From Dipetalonema caudispina (Eukaryota; Nematoda; Chromadorea; Rhabditida; Onchocercidae): 14,034 bases of DNA. Shown here one piece after another: positions 1-8,234 of the stretch; position 1 is the first letter of the stretch, and each line of letters starts with the position of its first letter. The position numbers and the translations under genes were made by a program. The stretch is taken from assembly GCA_013365325.1 (NCBI GenBank), contig JABVXV010000589.1:10001-24034 (forward strand), given 5' to 3'. The notes under the pieces are model-generated. The model saw nothing but the letters and a program-made list of their open reading frames with translations. It ran no database searches and had not been told where the DNA came from.

Positions 1-286
1 TAATTATTGCAAACATTTTCGGTCATAAAAAGCACCAAAATTTGAATCATACATAATAAAATAAAATTTGAATGAAATGAAAAATCAATAAATATATTAT
101 TTGTTGTCTTGCGATCGATCAAATCAAAAATGGTTGAGTTTTAGAAACATGTATAAATATATTCCGAGGGAAAAGGAGAGATTACGGTAAAACTAAATAG
201 TAAGAATTAAGTAAAGCTACGGTAAAACTACTTGTGATAATATTGAAAGTTGCAGAAATTAAGGATATTACGGTATTTCATTAATT

Positions 287-292
287 TTTATT
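287..292 (-). terminator. candidate poly(A) signal AATAAA
   Basis: The plus strand reads tttatt here, giving AATAAA (context CCAATAAAAATT) on the coding strand, 297 nt past the stop. I see no other exact AATAAA between the stop and this site on that strand. The hexamer is expected to recur by chance in DNA this A+T-rich, so its use is not proven. Confidence 0.4.
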
Positions 293-537
293 GGCAGAAA
301 AATGCAAAATTCTGATGCTATTATTCTAAAATATTTCAAATTTATACAAAATTTTTGTCTTCTTCTTGGTTAAAATTTATAAAATTAAAAATTTTGCTAA
401 TAGAAAAAAATGATAATATTACATAACAAAATTTTGAAAAAAAATACTGCTAATATTGTTTAAATTTGACACAAACATAATATGAATCGCAAAGCAACAA
501 CAGAAAGAAAGATATTCATTTCATATTTCAAAAAGTT

Positions 538-575
538 GAAGAGAGAGAAGGAAAAAAAAAAAAAGAAAGAAAAGA
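538..575 (-). other. uninterrupted 38-nt pyrimidine tract at the start of the 3' UTR
   Basis: The plus strand is purine-only from 538 to 575, so the mRNA would carry 38 consecutive pyrimidines beginning 14 nt after the stop codon. It includes a 13-T run and a CTCTCTC stretch. Polypyrimidine-binding proteins favour such sequences. A role in mRNA stability or localisation is inference, and simple-sequence drift is the plain alternative. Confidence 0.6.
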
Positions 576-588
576 TGGAAATGAAAAA

Positions 589-1842
589 CTATGTGTAAAC
601 AAAAGTATCCGGTGGATAATTATTAGGATTTAATAAAAGTTCCTGACCATATTGAGGTGTCATTCGTTTTTCTTTTTGTCTTCGATTGCAAAACCATACT
701 CGAACCACTTCTTTTTCCAATTGTAGTTCCATTGCAACCTGAGCGATTTCTTGGGCATTTGGTTTAGGATTTTTCTGAAAATGATATTCCAAACGGCTTT
801 TCACTTGTACTTCAATTGATGTTCGCTTCTTCCTCTTACGTCCACCTTGTCCTGTCATCTTTTCAAAAGCGCTATTGGGTGAGGAACTAGTAGAATCAGC
901 TTCTTCAAGCCATTTATATAGTAATGGTTTCAGTTTACACATATTTTTAAAACTTAACTGTAACGCTTCAAAACGACAAATGGTAGTTTGGCTGAATACG
1001 TTACCATATAGGGTACCAAGCGCTAAACCAACATCAGCTTGCGTATAACCTAATTTAATACGACGTTGTTTAAAGGTTTTTGCAAATGCTTCCAAATCTT
1101 CGGAACATGTGGAATCCGTTTCATCAGCAAGTTGTGATGATGAAAGGGGTAAATCTTCTTGGGCAAATGCATAAGGCCATGATGAAGGTGCGGCAGCGGA
1201 AAGACGTTGAATAACATCCGGACGTTCCGGTTCTTGTTTCATTTCCATTGCACCGGTATTTGCAAGATGTGACGGGATGACTTGTGGAATGGACATTAAT
1301 GATAAATGTTGATGATGATGATGTTGTTGTTGTTGTTGGTGCTGTTGCTGTTGTTGTTGTTGTTGCTGTTGATGATTGTGTTGTTGTTGCAACAATTGTT
1401 GTTGAATATGATGCTGATGATGCTCATGATAGGTAGTCCAATCTGGTTGAGGTGGCGGGAATAGCAACTGAAATGGTGTAGCAGTAACCGAATGTGGTTG
1501 ATAAGGTTGTAGTACCGATTGTGGCATAGTTGCTGTTGGTGGTAATGATAGTGGTGGTGGCGGTAGTGATGGTGGTAGTGTTGGTGGTGGTGGAGGCCAT
1601 CGTTCACTTAATTCCTGGAATGCTTCACATGTTGGTTTAATAACCTGAGTATAATTACTGGTACTGATGGTACCATTATCATTGGTACCATTACTGTTAT
1701 TATTGGTGTTGTTGCTGTTGTTATTACTGTTGTTATCCGTTGATCGTATATTATTCGATATGCTGATGACAACCGCTGATGATTGCTGTTGTTGTTGTTC
1801 ATCATTAGGTTGTGATGCCGAAAATGATGATGCTGACAACAT
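589..1842 (-). CDS. ceh-6: class III POU-homeodomain transcription factor, CEH-6-like (complete, 417 aa)
   Basis: This gene encodes a sequence-specific nuclear transcription factor. The POU-specific domain spans about residues 242-316. It keeps the octamer-contacting residues Q268, Q285, T286 and R290 (Oct-1 POU-S numbers 27, 44, 45, 49). A 19-residue linker (317-335) leads to the homeodomain at about 336-395, with R340 (position 5), the VWFCNRR recognition helix, C385 (position 50, typical of POU) and N386 (position 51). The N-terminal half is low-complexity: Q16-20, Asn-rich 37-57, Pro-rich 83-103 and His/Gln-rich 140-179. MKQE at 201-204 fits a sumoylation consensus. Class III is assigned from [19 protein letters not shown] and [18 protein letters not shown]. 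Nematode origin is suggested by KSRLEYHFQ and [10 protein letters not shown], compared from memory. In C. elegans CEH-6 acts in the excretory cell, neurons and the rectal Y-to-PDA fate change. The start is the first ATG after an in-frame TAA immediately upstream. The stop is TAG. No intron interrupts the frame. The C-terminal tail after the homeodomain is short (22 residues). Confidence 0.93.
   Translation of the reverse strand: MLSASSFSASQPNDEQQQQQSSAVVISISNNIRSTDNNSNNNSNNTNNNSNGTNDNGTISTSNYTQVIKPTCEAFQELSERWPPPPPTLPPSLPPPPLSLPPTATMPQSVLQPYQPHSVTATPFQLLFPPPQPDWTTYHEHHQHHIQQQLLQQQHNHQQQQQQQQQQHQQQQQHHHHQHLSLMSIPQVIPSHLANTGAMEMKQEPERPDVIQRLSAAAPSSWPYAFAQEDLPLSSSQLADETDSTCSEDLEAFAKTFKQRRIKLGYTQADVGLALGTLYGNVFSQTTICRFEALQLSFKNMCKLKPLLYKWLEEADSTSSSPNSAFEKMTGQGGRKRKKRTSIEVQVKSRLEYHFQKNPKPNAQEIAQVAMELQLEKEVVRVWFCNRRQKEKRMTPQYGQELLLNPNNYPPDTFVYT
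658..837 (-). other. POU homeodomain coding segment
   Basis: Residues 336-395 encode a 60-residue homeodomain with the basic arm RKRKKR starting at 335, which probably also serves as a nuclear localisation signal. The third helix carries W383, F384, C385 and N386. Cys at position 50 is diagnostic of POU homeodomains. The domain ends in KRMTP, as in other class III proteins. Confidence 0.9.
895..1119 (-). other. POU-specific domain coding segment
   Basis: These 75 codons (residues 242-316) encode the four-helix POU-S DNA-binding subdomain. Every residue that reads the ATGC half of the octamer in Oct-1 is present. The segment is contiguous in the genome, with no intron in POU-S, the linker or the homeodomain. 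Its base composition is much more G+C-rich than the flanks, which is consistent with strong coding constraint. Confidence 0.9.
1306..1422 (-). repeat. in-frame CAA/CAG/CAT repeat encoding the His/Gln-rich tract
   Basis: The minus strand is a run of CAA, some CAG, and CAT/CAC codons giving residues 141-179 of the POU protein. It includes ten consecutive Gln (158-167), five Gln (169-173) and four His (174-177). CAA and CAG are mixed, so this is not a pure slippage array. Length variation between individuals is still likely. Such tracts are common in transcription-factor activation regions. Confidence 0.85.
1672..1734 (-). repeat. in-frame AAC/AAT repeat encoding an Asn-rich tract
   Basis: Codons for residues 37-57 are nearly all AAT or AAC, with scattered Ser, Thr and Gly. 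They form a low-complexity, probably disordered N-terminal segment. The reading frame is preserved on both sides, so this is part of the gene and not an insertion that breaks it. Confidence 0.8.
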
Positions 1843-1893
1843 TTAGCATATTAAAATAATTTTTTGAATAAATATTGTTTATTGTTGGCGAAT

Positions 1894-1912
1894 ATTGTTG
1901 TTGTTGTTGTTG
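1894..1912 (-). repeat. short CAA repeat in the probable 5' UTR
   Basis: The coding strand carries about six CAA units some 55-70 nt before the ATG. CAA-rich leaders are unstructured and generally permit efficient scanning. The run is short and may simply reflect local simple sequence. Confidence 0.5.
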
Positions 1913-1931
1913 CCGATTAATAGGTAAGGTG

Positions 1932-1955
1932 AAAAAAAAAATTTTTTTTTTTTTT
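1932..1955. promoter_or_regulatory. A10T14 block in the probable core promoter or 5' UTR
   Basis: Ten A followed by fourteen T on the plus strand make a 20-bp self-complementary core. Poly(dA:dT) tracts are stiff and disfavour nucleosomes, and T-rich blocks mark many nematode promoters. Here the block lies between the TATA-like box and the start codon. Homopolymers are common across the window, so position is the main argument. Confidence 0.4.
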
Positions 1956-1963
1956 GGAATATT

Positions 1964-2003
1964 AACGTTTCACGTTTATATACGTATCACAATCGGTAAA
2001 CGT
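1964..2003. promoter_or_regulatory. cluster of four ACGT cores around the TATA-like box
   Basis: ACGT occurs at 1964-1967, 1972-1975, 1982-1985 and 2000-2003. ACGT is self-complementary and is the core of many bZIP and bHLH-PAS sites. The second copy reads ACGTG on the coding strand, matching the RCGTG HIF-type core. At this base composition four copies in 40 bp is well above expectation. Which factor binds, if any, is unknown. Confidence 0.35.
1975..1982 (-). promoter_or_regulatory. TATA-like box TATATAAA upstream of the POU gene
   Basis: The coding strand reads TATATAAACG about 133 nt upstream of the ATG. Initiation some 30 nt downstream would give a 5' UTR of roughly 100 nt. The box lies inside a cluster of ACGT cores and just upstream of a long A/T block, an arrangement compatible with a core promoter. 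TATA-like strings are frequent in A+T-rich DNA, so this is suggestive only. Confidence 0.35.
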
Positions 2004-2170
2004 ATGTCAAATAAGCCAGAAATGAAAGTGAAAACGAAGAAAACCGGCAGCGAAAAATCGGAACACTTTTCCGGTGAATAATCAGCAATGTAAATGAGAT
2101 GGTGATGCTTTCGGTGATGGTTTCGCTTCAATTCCACCCCTCTTTATTATAGCTTGAAATCAGCATATAT

Positions 2171-2211
2171 ACACACACACATGCACACACACACACACAC
2201 ACACACACACC
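2171..2211. repeat. (CA)n microsatellite
   Basis: About 20 CA dinucleotides interrupted once by atg at 2181-2183. Its length makes it a probable polymorphic marker. It also weakly encodes Val/Cys runs on the opposite strand, which are not real protein. Confidence 0.9.
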
Positions 2212-2327
2212 ATGTATACATGCACCCAAATAGAAAAGCGCCGATCCAATCAAACTCCTCGATTTTGATTCCGGTAGCAGAAATCCTTTGGAAATTAATC
2301 CTGTTTTATACAATTAGATAATACTAG

Positions 2328-2487
2328 TAATGATGATGATGATGATAATAATAATAATAATGATGATGATGACAGTAATAGTAATATTAATGAATAATGC
2401 TGGTAATAGTGATAGTGATAGTGATAGTAATGATGATGCTGATGATGTTGATGATGATGATGATGATGATAATGATGATGATGATGT
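2328..2487. repeat. degenerate GAT/AAT/AGT trinucleotide array
   Basis: A run of about 160 bp built from gat, aat and agt triplets with few interruptions. Translated forward it gives Met-, Ile-, Asp- and Ser-rich strings. These arise from the repeat and are not evidence of a gene. Confidence 0.85.
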
Positions 2488-2544
2488 ATCAGACAATCCG
2501 AAATCATTGGAACAAATACAACCAAACTCTATGGTAGTTTTTGC

Positions 2545-2607
2545 GGGAGAGAAAGAGAAAGAGAAAGAGAGGGGAAGAAGAGAAAGAATGAGAGAAAGAA
2601 GAGGGAA
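2545..2607. repeat. GA-rich homopurine repeat
   Basis: A run of gagaaa and gaga units is almost purely purine on the plus strand, so the POU coding strand is CT-rich here. GAGA/CTCT tracts are found at promoters in many animals and can adopt triplex structures. It lies about 700 bp upstream of the start codon. Confidence 0.75.
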
Positions 2608-2850
2608 TTCGGAAATATTCTCTACGTACAGAGATACACAGACTTTGCAACGCCTCTTCCATTATGGAGAAGGGAGGAGATAGGTGATGGCGTTGTTGCT
2701 TTCAAGAAATTCTGTGATTGGTAGGTGGGTTGGGTGGATGAATTGATGACTGGAATGGAGGAGGATGCTACCGGATACTACCGAAAATGCCACACCCTCG
2801 TATCGGATAATTTCTAAATAGGGAAAGGATATGGAATGAAAGGTTGAAGG

Positions 2851-3540
2851 TTAGATAAGAAAAAAATGATTGAGTTTTTGGAGGTTGAGAAACAATAAGA
2901 TAGATGATATTATTTTAATTATTATGATAAGTAAAGATAATAACAATAACATTTAGTAATATACAGTAGCATATTTATTAGTGAGAATAATTGAAATTTT
3001 TAAATTAATCACAACATATGTATTAAAATTTCGCTAATTTTTTAATCTAAATATCGAATCAAAATTTGAGTTTGACAAATAAAAATATTATTTTTTGTTA
3101 CAGATATCAAAATGATCCGAAAAATTTCTCCATTTTCATCAGTTTTTTTTTTTCTCTTACTTTAAATCGTGAATTCTAATAGTATGAAGAAATCTATTGA
3201 GATGAATAATATCATTAACATTGAATCAATTAAAATTAATTAACTGTATATGTAAAATAATCCAACAGCACAAATAACGATATTTTTTACTCAAAAGAAT
3301 GATAAAATCAATCAATTAGTAAATTTTCTGCATTGTAAAAAAATTTTTTAATATCTTTTCTCTTAGTTAAATTGATTACATTAATAATTAAAATTGCATA
3401 ATTTAATTGACAAGAGTTTACGAAATTATTTACAATTTCAATGATATGGTTATCGGAAATTTAAAGTATTTTTAAAATTTCAATTTTTAAAAAAATAATT
3501 TTTTTTTTTGAATAAAATGCTGTAGCTACTAGTTAAGGAT
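2851..3540. other. A+T-rich non-coding DNA
   Basis: I see no reading frame, RNA gene or recognisable element here. The DNA is dominated by short A and T runs and by aaattt-type strings. Confidence 0.7.
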
Positions 3541-3730
3541 CTAATAGAGAGAGGGAAAAAAGAAAGAAATATTGCATCCTAACACTTTACCTCGCCTTAT
3601 CCTTTTTCCTCTGTCCGCTTCTGTAATTTATGCAAATTTATTCGTTTTCACATAGTTCTCCTCTTTCCATCATCCATTACTAATCAGTATGTCAAGCAAT
3701 TGAACTATCTCTTCAAGAAGGTAATTTATG
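3541..3730. promoter_or_regulatory. higher-complexity block with a perfect POU octamer (3630-3637)
   Basis: This block stands out from its A+T-rich surroundings by pyrimidine-rich, more mixed sequence. It contains atgcaaat at 3630-3637, the canonical octamer bound by POU proteins. The site is about 1.8 kb upstream of the POU gene, so autoregulation is conceivable. About one exact octamer would be expected by chance in a window of this size and composition. A weak donor (GCGAG followed by GTAAAG on the minus strand near 3586-3597) would also allow a non-coding exon. Confidence 0.25.
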
Positions 3731-5530
3731 TACATGGATGTGTTTTTTTTTTTTTTATAAAAAATAAATAAGAGAAGAAATGATCTTAAAATTCGATTAA
3801 AATTTGATGAAATTTCGGTTTTTTTTTTTTTTTATCATTAGAAAATGAAATGATAGCGATCAAATTATCAAAAATTGTACTATAAAAGAAATAATATTTG
3901 TATTATTACAATTAAAATAAACAAAAGAAAGAGGAGGAAAAGAAAAAAAGAAAAGGATTCATGAAAAAATTGAAATAAAAATGCTATTTAAATATTACGA
4001 ATTACGATATAGTTGAATACGCATTTTATGATTATACAATAACTTCTGTAATTTTTTGAATTTATTTCAAATTATAATATTGCTAATTAATTGATAATCA
4101 AAAATGAGCATCAAATACAAATGGTATATTATATAAATGTGATGTAATTATATTGTATCAATTAATTAGTCTTAAAGATAAAAAATTGAAACAATTAGTG
4201 CGTAGACAAATATATCCTATCAATTAGTTATCACTATTTGTGATAATTAACAAGAAAAAAATTTTTATCAGATATGTAGCCTTGTTAATCAATCCGAATT
4301 AATTAAACATTCTGAATCATGCTAATGATTCGTATGATAATTATATGATAGTTTTGAATTTTAAGCAAATAAAGTTAAAAAAAAACTTCGAGATAAGTAA
4401 AAGTAATTTGAATTGCATGAATAATCACAATATATGAAAAGGTTAAAGTTTAAACTTTTTTTTCTCTATCATTTAGTCAAGTTGAATGAAATTGTTGAAA
4501 TTTTGAAAGTTTAAAAAGTGAGTGAAGGGAAGAGAAAAATAATAGGCGGAAAATGTATGAATATAACTTTAGGAAATAAAATAAGTGTTTAATTTAAACT
4601 CAATTCAAATATCATAGAGAATAGAAATTAAATGCAACAATAGCAACAACAATAATAAAAAAAAAAAAAAACAAAACAAAACTTCTATTAATAATTATTC
4701 CAGAACTTTTTTATTTCAATGCAATAATTGTAGCAAAAAAAAAAAAAAAAAAAGAAAGAAACAAACAAACCGATCAAATCTTTCGTCTTTCTGCCACTAA
4801 TCACTAATCATATGATGTAGTACGCTATCACTGATTGATTTAATCAAAAGTCACTCATGTATCACTGCGTTGGAAGTATATATGAATTTCATAAGTAATC
4901 TCAGAAATTTGAAATCTTTCATTTAGCTAGCATATTCTTCTGAAAAATTGAATAATATTGATATTTACGAAATTTAATGAGTTAAAAGTAAGCTAAGTGA
5001 AAAAGAACCTGACAATTGTTTTACTTTTAAATGATTGTTTAGCCTTTTTTATCAACTAAACTATCCACTCTCATTGATTTATTTTCGGTATGTTTTCAAG
5101 TGAGAAGGTAATTAATGGTAAGATACTATTTACTTACCATAAAATGATTAACTGCAAATTTTTTTGTTCATCTTGTAAATCGTCAAATCATAGTGTTCAT
5201 TCCATCATAGTTGAACTTTCTATCCATTTAATTAGCTAACCTAAATTGATATTGTATGAAAAACTGCAAGTTTTTAACATCATTTTTTCATACTTCCTAA
5301 ACAACATCGACGAAGATCGCCTGATTCATCATTAATAAATGTCAAAAGTTTGGCAGAACGGAAATTTAAGATTAAAAAATAATTGCATTAGCTTTAATAA
5401 ACAATTTCAGAAATTTGAAATTTTGCTAAAAAAAAAAATTGTGCATATATTACAGTAAAACAAATGTAGTTTATATTTAGCAAAATATCATAATTGGTAT
5501 ATTTCAAACTTACTTCTATTCTAGGCTTAT
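3731..5530. other. A+T-rich non-coding DNA with homopolymer runs
   Basis: No gene is supportable. There are poly-T runs near 3747 and 3819-3833, A15 near 4657 and A19 at 4735-4753. The phrase tcagaaatttgaaat occurs at about 4900 and again at about 5407, but it is short and A+T-rich. The A runs could be decayed retroposon tails or slippage products, and no body sequence is recognisable beside them. Confidence 0.65.
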
Positions 5531-5536
5531 TTGATG

Positions 5537-5568
<32 letters not shown>
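5537..5568. repeat. poly-A run of 32 bp
   Basis: Thirty-two uninterrupted A residues, the longest A/T homopolymer in the window. Length in an assembly is unreliable for such runs. A minus-strand frame through it yields only poly-Phe and is not a gene. Confidence 0.9.
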
Positions 5569-5571
<3 letters not shown>

Positions 5572-6200
5572 GAAAATGATGATGAAAATTGTTGAAAAAT
5601 GTTATAAACGAAGTAATCAATTTGAATTGTATCAATTACGATAACCTCTCTCACAGAAAATAAAAAAAAAAAAACGAAAGAGTAGAAGTAAATGAATTGA
5701 AGATATATTTGTTGAAAAGAGGCGAGAGCAATAATACTAAAATTTGGTTAGTCCTGATGATAAGGCAAAATATTGAAAAGCAAATAGTAGTGAACCAGAA
5801 AAAGTGGTAAGAGAGGTTGTGAGAAAAATTAGATGCCTTAATGTGATGCCATTATTGACCAGTTTTTTTTTTGAATAATCACATTCTAAAAAGGAATGAT
5901 GTGCTAAATAACTTTGACGCATTTTGCATATTTATCATTTACATCACATAATTTTTATCTTTCAATTCAATTTAATTTTTTTGTTTTTTCGTTTTTTTTT
6001 TTTTTTTTTTTTGTGTTTAGTCATCATTAATGGAATATTTTGATAAAAAGAAACAAAATAATAGAAGAATAAAAAAAAAAAAGCTAAAAAAAAGTTTAAA
6101 AAAAAAAGAATTTTTAATCTAATATTACTTTTTTTTTTCTTTATTTATTGAAATTTCTTCTTTAGAAAAAAAAAAATTGAAATTACATTTACAAAAAAAT
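5569..6200. other. A+T-rich non-coding DNA with poly-T run (5992-6012)
   Basis: It contains a 21-T run and many shorter A runs. A 61-codon minus-strand frame at 5737-5922 has a hydrophobic middle, but frames of this length are expected by chance here. I do not call it a gene. Confidence 0.6.
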
Positions 6201-6490
6201 AGATGATTAGAAGCAAAAAAAAGGAAAAAGAAGGGAAAAAAGATGAGAAGATGTATTATTAGGTAAATGAGAGATGAAAGAAGAAATATGCGATGAAGAA
6301 AAGCAAAAGAAGTATTTTAAAATTTAAAGATGATACATAGGAAAATATTAGGTAGATGAAGTAAAAATAGGTAAGAATTTGTTGTGAAATTAAAATAGAT
6401 ATATGAATATGATATGAAGTAAAAATATGCTTGATATGGAATAAAAATTAGATACCGATATGGTATGAAATAAAAAGTAAGTAATGAATT
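6201..6490. other. strongly G-over-C-skewed, purine-rich segment
   Basis: By hand count this 290-bp segment has about 62 G and only 7 C on the plus strand. It contains loosely repeated phrases of the type gatatgaagtaaaaatat about every 25-27 bp near 6408-6480, suggesting an old degenerate tandem array. No coding frame is present. Possible causes are repeat expansion, transcription-associated skew, or an R-loop-prone site. Confidence 0.55.
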
Positions 6491-8200
6491 TGTTGCTTTG
6501 AATATGTAAATACTATCTTGTTAAATGATAATGATGATAATTTCGATTAAAGATTTAAACAATTTGAAATTGTCGCATCATTTTTCAATCACTGTTATTG
6601 GAAATAATTAATGGTAACATGGTGATATTATTTTAGCAATTTTTTTAAACTGAAAAAAAGGAATATTTCATGGATGTAATAACAAAATGGTAGAAGCCAA
6701 AAGAAATTTTCCAGCTAATAATACTTTTGATGATTTACATTTGATTTGAAAAGTTTGGATTAATTTTCCAATCGGTATTTCCGGAAGGCGTTATTAAAAA
6801 AAAAAAAGTAGGTAGCATTGAGAAAGGGTAACTAATCGTTATGAAATTGATTGGATAAACTTTTTTTCCTGGATAACGAAATGAAATGTTTAGTATGTAA
6901 CAGAAAGAATGATTGAGTAAGAAGATGTTAAATTGATTTTTTTAAATTAACAATTTTAAAATGACGAGAAAATTTCAACTAACACATATTTTATATTTAG
7001 ATGGTTTTTCTTCTTTACTTTTTTGCCAATGATTACTTCCAAATAATTAAATAACCTTTTCATATTGTGACTGAAAATATGCACTGCAAATTGACAGAAA
7101 TATTTAATAGCTGTTAGAAAAAGAAAAAATTCATTATTTCTTAATTTTTTTTTAATTATACAAAAATTTTGATAACATTGATTCATGCATAATAAATCTT
7201 TATCAATTGATAAGTTATGTTTTATCGACTAAATTACCATATAAACTGGTGCAACAACTACCATCAAAACATTTTAGTAAATACCTATTTGTGATTAAAA
7301 TTTAATGTCAACATGGATTGTTTAAAAAAAAAAAAAAATTGTAAATATTGAATTCTAACCGCTACTCACATGTTTAGCATTTAATTTATGCTAGTTTTTT
7401 GATCATTTTCAGCAAGTTTTGTTTTTTATTTTTCCGTCTTTTTCTTTTTCATTATGAATATATCGATGATAATCAACAAATGTAATTTATGTCGAACGAT
7501 TATCATTGGCCATAACTTGAAATTTTATTTATTTTTACTGCAAACCAAAGTAATTGTTTTTAATACAGATATCAGAAATTAATTAATTCCTTTCTGGAAG
7601 TACTTTGTCAAAAATTTCTTTTATTTGTGAACTAGAATTTAAACATTATTTGTATTTATCACACATTGTGGAATATCCTAACATAAGCGAATTTTATTGA
7701 TGAAGAAAAATATATTGAAAATTTACAAAATAAAAATAGAGTGAATGATTAAAAATCACTTATTATTGAATGGCAGAAGTGATTAAAGTTTAATAACTTG
7801 ATAATTATAATTATACAAATAATAATCAAATGAATACTATTCACTAACCTTACTAGAATGATTACTAATTGAATCCTTATGCTCTTTTAAATTTAATTTA
7901 CATTATATTTAACAGTTGTCCTAAAATTTGTTGATACTTTACAAAATTTTTTAACAATACAAAATGAATTTATCAATTAAATTAGCGAAGAAAAAAATGT
8001 GACAATGACTAATTTTGAACTGCTTAACATTTATCATGCAGTAATAGATTGATAATTGATCGAAAATATTAATTTAATATTTTGTTGTTACTCTAACCCC
8101 AAAACTACTCTCAAGTTTTAACATTATTCTAATTTCGAATTAATTTCAAGTTTAAAAAGTATTGTTTGACTATTTTCCTGTCTATCTAACCTTTCCTAAC
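6491..8200. other. A+T-rich non-coding DNA
   Basis: I find no supportable gene, RNA or mobile element. A 76-codon minus-strand frame at 6956-7186 is Phe/Lys/Ile-rich, as expected from A+T-rich sequence. It has no recognisable domain. Confidence 0.65.

Positions 8201-8234
<34 letters not shown>
8201..8234. repeat. (AAT)11 microsatellite
   Basis: Eleven or so perfect aat units, followed by a degenerate tail of agt/gta triplets to about 8270. It is the same repeat class as the array that ends the window. Confidence 0.9.

Larger units (their letters stand above)
1..588 (-). other. 3' UTR and downstream flank of the POU gene
   Basis: This A+T-rich region lies after the TAG stop and shows no supportable reading frame on either strand. 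It holds a long pyrimidine tract just past the stop, one AATAAA hexamer on the coding strand about 300 nt downstream, and a short repeated motif (tacggtaaaacta) at 183-195 and 218-230. The next gene leftward, if any, begins outside the window. The 3' UTR length is inferred only from the hexamer. Confidence 0.5.
2065..2850. promoter_or_regulatory. proximal upstream region of the POU gene, more complex than the surrounding DNA
   Basis: Between its microsatellites this region has noticeably more G+C and higher complexity than the DNA beyond 2850. At 2717-2721 attgg gives an inverted CCAAT box on the coding strand. At 2719-2738 the plus strand is G-rich (two- and three-G runs separated by one or two bases). 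At 2771-2787 a ctaccg motif occurs twice. No conserved coding frame is present. Its position directly upstream of a developmental gene makes it the likeliest promoter-proximal control region, but no element is proven. Confidence 0.4.

Noticed and set aside
1296..1607. His/Asn/Ile-rich minus-strand frame overlapping the POU CDS
   Set aside because: It is an alternate-frame shadow of the CAA/CAT/CAC-rich part of the POU gene. The same applies to the frame at 1608-1805.
589..1842. Processed-pseudogene or retrocopy interpretation of the intronless POU gene
   Set aside because: The frame is intact with all DNA-contact residues, there is no poly-A tail after the 3' end, and no target duplication was seen. 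It is kept only as something to test.
2330..2683. 117-codon plus-strand frame rich in Met, Ile, Asp and Arg
   Set aside because: It is the translation of the GAT/AAT and GA repeats. It has no domain, and its complexity comes only from microsatellite.
5394..5654. 86-codon minus-strand frame
   Set aside because: It reads through the 32-A run as poly-Phe. Both flanks are A+T-rich strings without coding character.
5737..5922. 61-codon minus-strand frame with a hydrophobic middle (HLIFLTTSLTTFSGSLLFAF)
   Set aside because: Frames of this length are expected about once or twice by chance here. It spans an A10 run, has no recognisable family and no supporting signals. A protein search in sister species would be decisive.
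6956..7186. 76-codon minus-strand frame
   Set aside because: Its Phe/Lys/Ile/Asn-rich composition follows base content. No domain or splice context was seen.
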